NCBI GenBank assembly: GCA_002493325.1
Contig: DKYL01000043.1
Location: 618 to 19,363 of the forward strand
Direction of reading: 5' to 3'
DNA length: 18,746 nucleotides
From: Ruminococcaceae bacterium UBA7101
Lineage (GTDB): Bacteria; Bacillota; Clostridia; Oscillospirales; Acutalibacteraceae
Below the pieces are notes generated by a model. That model saw only the letters and a program-made list of their open reading frames with translations, made no database searches and had not been told where the DNA came from. Position 1 is the stretch's first letter; each line of letters starts with the position of its first letter. Below, one piece after another: positions 15,891-18,746 of this stretch. The position numbers and the translations under genes are program-made.

Positions 15891-18299
15891 CTATAATCCT
15901 AGTCTTTTTATTTTTGACACAATTTCCACAAATATACACCATGCTGCCTGAAAAATAACAATATTAACAGGCGTTATCTGGCTTATTCCGCCGAGGATTG
16001 CCAGCATTGTAACCAGTCCGATACCCATTGCCGAGCCGAAGGTAATCAGAACGCTTAAAAGCTTTCTTGTTTCCTCAAGATTTTCTGCTGCTGCCATGGA
16101 TGATACAAAGCCCAGAGCAGAGCCGTCATGCACAACATAGGCAGGTGATTTTTCAACGCACATATCGGAATATTTTTCAAATACTCTTGCGTTTGATGAA
16201 TTCATTACACGGATAAAGCCGTCAGGCAGTGAGAAAAGCTCTGCAATGCTTTCGTCATTAATGAACGGGTCAGCACTTTTAACAAGCACTGTAATACCGC
16301 TTTTTTCAAGACGGCGGAGTGTTTTTTTCAGCTTAGGGTCAGCACTGTATGAAACGACAAACATTGCCATTATCTGACCTGTAACTGCAAGGTAAAGAAT
16401 TTTTCTGCCCTTGCGGGTGTACTTTTCCTCAAACTCCTCTTTGGGGACCTGAACATCGTGGTGAATCAGCAGCTCTCTTGTGCCGACCAGTATTTTTTTT
16501 CTGTAAATCCAGGCTGATGTGCCGAGCTTGTCTTCATAGACAACACCGTCAACATCAGGTAAAATGGTTTGCTTGCCGATGATAACATCATCAAATACAT
16601 ATGAAAGGGGACTTTTTGTTTTCATAATAACAGCGGCGGTCTTTAAAATCACATCGTCTGCTTTGGCACCATTGAAGGTTTTGATTCCGTGGATTTCACA
16701 GCTGTTTTTGCCGAATAAGTCCTGAGCCTCAATAACAATGGCATTGGCATCGTTGACCATTACCGCACCCTCAAAGCCGTTAATCATAGCACCGCTGTCC
16801 TTCAGAATTTTCGATATGCCGAGGAGGGCACTGTTTGTATTGAAAATGGATATGGTGGGCAGTGATATACAAAGAGCACACATACCGATGTTCAGACCGA
16901 TATGCCAGTCACCCCTGACTATTGAAAATACGGCAAACAGTATGATACTGAGCACAAGCATTGCAGTGCCTGCTGTTTTTGCAATTTTATCGGCAGGCTC
17001 ATCACTGCAGCTTATGTCAAGAAAGTTTGTTGAAAAATCGGTTTTAATGCTGGTTTTAAGGTTTGCCTCACCTGTCAGTAAGCCTCTGCTTATAATCGTT
17101 GCATCAACCGTGTTAACAATGGTTTCAACCGTATATTTTTCATCCTGATTAATTAAAAATTCAAAGTTGTCTATTATTCTTCTTGTTAATAAGTATTTTC
17201 CGAAATTTGTCATTAAGAATGCAAATGCCATTACAAGGGGCAAAGCAATGCCGTCGGAAATATATAAATTGGAATCTGCAACAAGCAGTATGGTATGTAC
17301 AAGAACAAGAATGCTTGCTACAGAAATAGGAAAGCTGTAATTAATGCCCTTTGAAAGCTTAAAGCCGAATATGATATTTTTCATATTAACGGCAAGCAGC
17401 AATACATATAAAACAAGCTGTGTTACAAGATATGCTGTGTAGTCAAGCAGAAAGCTCGGCATATAGGCACTGTCCTTGAATATGGCAAGGAGCAGCAGCG
17501 GTATGGCTATAACCGCCGTTATGGAGCCTTTTAAGGTGAATGATGATTTTGATGCAAACAGCTTTTCCATAAAAGCGGTTTTATCATCATCACGTCTGTA
17601 TTCGTTTTTAACTGCCGATTGCTTATCACCGCTTATATCGGGGCTGAAAAGCCTGAACTTATTAACCTTTTCCTGACGGCGCTGTTTTAACTGCTTTTCT
17701 GCAACCTCTTCGTCAATTTTATCAATTTTATCTGTTGCATCCTCAAAGCCCTCAAGCACAATCTGGTCGGACTCGTCACTGACATAATCCTCCTCTGCTT
17801 TGGGAATCTGATTATTTCCGAAAGAAATTTTGGTGTGCTCCAGCTCGTCAACGGCAACGATTGTAGGTATCTCCTGCAAATCGGAGGTTTTGTCAAATCT
17901 GGATTTGCTTTTTATTGTTGCAGGGCGTTCCATAATTTCAGGCGGTGTCTTTGAATATAACGGTTCACTCGGCGTGTTTTTGAAAAAGCTTTTTTTAGTA
18001 CCGCCGACATTCGGTATCACATTTGTTTTCTCGCTGACCTGCACTGCTTTTGTTTTCTGGTCAACAACCTTTGTTTTTCCGTCTTCAGAGGCAGCAGCTT
18101 TAACCGCATGGCTGTCAACAACTGCGGTTTTTTCTTTTTTGTCAGTGCTGAGGTCAGCAGGTGCTTCAACCTTTTCAGGCATATCCTTGCCTGCATTTTC
18201 TTTAATTTCCTCTATTGCAGACTGTGCTTTTTGCACGGTTTTTTTTCGTATTTCCTCAGCCTGCTTAATGATTTCGTCAATTGATAAATTCTCGCTCAT
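15891..18299 (-). CDS. P-type-ATPase-like membrane protein lacking catalytic motifs (candidate pseudo-pump)
   Basis: I chose ATG 18299 (802 residues), preceded by AAGTGGTGA; GTG codons at 18308 and 18305 are alternatives directly after the rlmB stop. Residues 1-250 are hydrophilic, Lys/Glu/Ser/Thr rich, probably disordered, with a helical start. Eight hydrophobic helices follow in P1B order: 258-274, 282-306, 323-341, 350-371; a short A-domain-like loop with TGE (409-411); 445-461, 466-486 (CALCISLP where CPC is expected); a 260-residue cytoplasmic part; 747-769 and 778-794. The cytoplasmic part follows P1B P- and N-domains (KKILVGTRELL, GRKILYLAVTGQ, ADPKLKKTLRRLEKSGITVLV). DKTGT, however, reads EAQDL (524-528), HP reads SP (563-564), TGDN reads KSAD (674-677) and GDGxND reads HDGSAL (724-729). 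Without the phosphorylated Asp it should not pump. Function unknown; perhaps a sensor or partner subunit. Confidence 0.75.
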   Translation of the reverse strand: MSENLSIDEIIKQAEEIRKKTVQKAQSAIEEIKENAGKDMPEKVEAPADLSTDKKEKTAVVDSHAVKAAASEDGKTKVVDQKTKAVQVSEKTNVIPNVGGTKKSFFKNTPSEPLYSKTPPEIMERPATIKSKSRFDKTSDLQEIPTIVAVDELEHTKISFGNNQIPKAEEDYVSDESDQIVLEGFEDATDKIDKIDEEVAEKQLKQRRQEKVNKFRLFSPDISGDKQSAVKNEYRRDDDKTAFMEKLFASKSSFTLKGSITAVIAIPLLLLAIFKDSAYMPSFLLDYTAYLVTQLVLYVLLLAVNMKNIIFGFKLSKGINYSFPISVASILVLVHTILLVADSNLYISDGIALPLVMAFAFLMTNFGKYLLTRRIIDNFEFLINQDEKYTVETIVNTVDATIISRGLLTGEANLKTSIKTDFSTNFLDISCSDEPADKIAKTAGTAMLVLSIILFAVFSIVRGDWHIGLNIGMCALCISLPTISIFNTNSALLGISKILKDSGAMINGFEGAVMVNDANAIVIEAQDLFGKNSCEIHGIKTFNGAKADDVILKTAAVIMKTKSPLSYVFDDVIIGKQTILPDVDGVVYEDKLGTSAWIYRKKILVGTRELLIHHDVQVPKEEFEEKYTRKGRKILYLAVTGQIMAMFVVSYSADPKLKKTLRRLEKSGITVLVKSADPFINDESIAELFSLPDGFIRVMNSSNARVFEKYSDMCVEKSPAYVVHDGSALGFVSSMAAAENLEETRKLLSVLITFGSAMGIGLVTMLAILGGISQITPVNIVIFQAAWCIFVEIVSKIKRLGL

Positions 18300-18308
18300 A
18301 TTCACCAC

Positions 18309-18746
18309 TTAAATTCCAAGTCTTTGTTTTGTAATTTCGTACATAATGATTCCGGCAGCTACGGATGCGTTGAGGGAGTTCACCTTTCCTCTCATAGGCA
18401 GGGCAACTGTTACATCACATTTTTCTTTAATCAGTCTGCCTACACCCTTGCCCTCATTGCCGATAACGAGAGCACAGCCACCCGAAAAATCAGTTTTGCA
18501 CCAGGGCTGACCGTCCATATCGGCACAGTAAATCCATATGTTTTTCTTTTTCAGCTCCTCAATGGTTGACGCAAGGTTGCTCACTCTTGCAACCTTCATA
18601 TATTCAAGTGCACCGCAGGAGGTTTTTGCAACTATGAAATTAAGCCCCACATTTCTCCTTTTAGGGATGATTATACCGTGAGCCCCGCAAGCCTCGGCAC
18701 TTCTGATGATTGCACCCAGATTATGGCTGTCCTCAATTTCATCACA
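18309..18746 (-). CDS. rlmB: 23S rRNA (guanosine-2'-O-)-methyltransferase RlmB / TrmH (SpoU) family, 5'-truncated
   Basis: The frame stays open to the right edge of the window, so the N-terminal part is missing; 145 residues are visible. They contain the three SpoU motifs: DSHNLGAIIRSAEACG at the left end (motif 1), ALVIGNEGKGVGRLIKEKCD (motif 2) and VALPMRGKVNSLNASVAAGI (motif 3). These form the trefoil-knot SAM-binding site. The segment GIIIPKRRNVGL with AKTSCGALEY favours RlmB-type enzymes that methylate a conserved G of 23S rRNA, although other TrmH relatives are possible. A shorter frame beginning at a GTG at 18650 is internal, since motif 1 lies upstream of it. The P-type-ATPase-like gene starts 9 bases after the stop, suggesting one transcript. 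Confidence 0.92.
   Translation of the reverse strand, partial: CDEIEDSHNLGAIIRSAEACGAHGIIIPKRRNVGLNFIVAKTSCGALEYMKVARVSNLASTIEELKKKNIWIYCADMDGQPWCKTDFSGGCALVIGNEGKGVGRLIKEKCDVTVALPMRGKVNSLNASVAAGIIMYEITKQRLGI

Noticed and set aside
16985..17080. TGE in the pseudo-pump as proof of a working actuator domain
   Set aside because: The A-domain-like loop is only about 70 residues, shorter than in real pumps, so the tripeptide could be chance; used as supporting, not decisive, evidence.
18309..18650. A short 113-residue methyltransferase starting at 18650
   Set aside because: The frame continues without a stop to the window edge and carries SpoU motif 1 upstream, so 18650 is an internal GTG of a longer, truncated gene.
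1..18746. CRISPR arrays, tRNA/rRNA genes, insertion sequences or phage genes
   Set aside because: No spaced direct repeats, no tRNA-like cloverleaf noticed in the short gaps, and no transposase, integrase or phage-type product among the supported genes.

Overview
The window looks like chromosomal DNA from an anaerobic, fairly AT-rich Firmicute, most likely class Clostridia (Ruminococcaceae/Oscillospiraceae-like). This is inferred from gene content (radical SAM/SPASM enzyme, rubrerythrin, GH2 beta-galactosidase, pth-mfd pair), Gram-positive style Shine-Dalgarno (SD) sites and near-consensus sigma-A promoters. Species cannot be told. There is no sign of phage, insertion sequence, CRISPR array, tRNA or rRNA. 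Coding density is high; the longest gaps are 178 and 163 bases.

Left half (1-11820, all + strand): the 3' end of an exopolysaccharide-type sugar-phosphate transferase; a full-length lacZ-type beta-galactosidase; a radical SAM/SPASM protein of unknown substrate with its own near-perfect promoter and a terminator after it; a tight cluster of a CNNM/CorC membrane protein, pth and mfd, with corC and pth overlapping; and gapA (glycolytic GAPDH), with two candidate promoters, strongly biased codon use and a strong terminator.

Right half (11821-18746, all - strand, converging on the gapA terminator): in transcription order, rlmB (cut by the window end), a large membrane protein that reads as a P-type ATPase without catalytic residues, rubrerythrin, a CLC H+/Cl- exchanger with a TrkA-C domain, a PHP-domain metallohydrolase, and a membrane-anchored XRE-type regulator. 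The first three genes are separated by only 9 and 15 bases and look like one operon.

The two most interesting items are on the - strand. (1) The 802-residue protein at 15891-18299 has the 8-helix layout and recognisable A-, P- and N-domain remnants of a P1B-type ATPase, but its DKTGT, HP, TGDN and GDGxND motifs are replaced, and it carries a hydrophilic N-terminal extension of about 250 residues: a candidate pseudo-pump. (2) The leader of the PHP gene (13557-13719) holds an exact 10-base duplication of its SD/start-codon segment, an upstream complement able to pair with either copy, and an 11-bp stem between them. This has the architecture of a two-state RNA switch. The clc gene lacks an SD and is preceded by a 12-bp hairpin.
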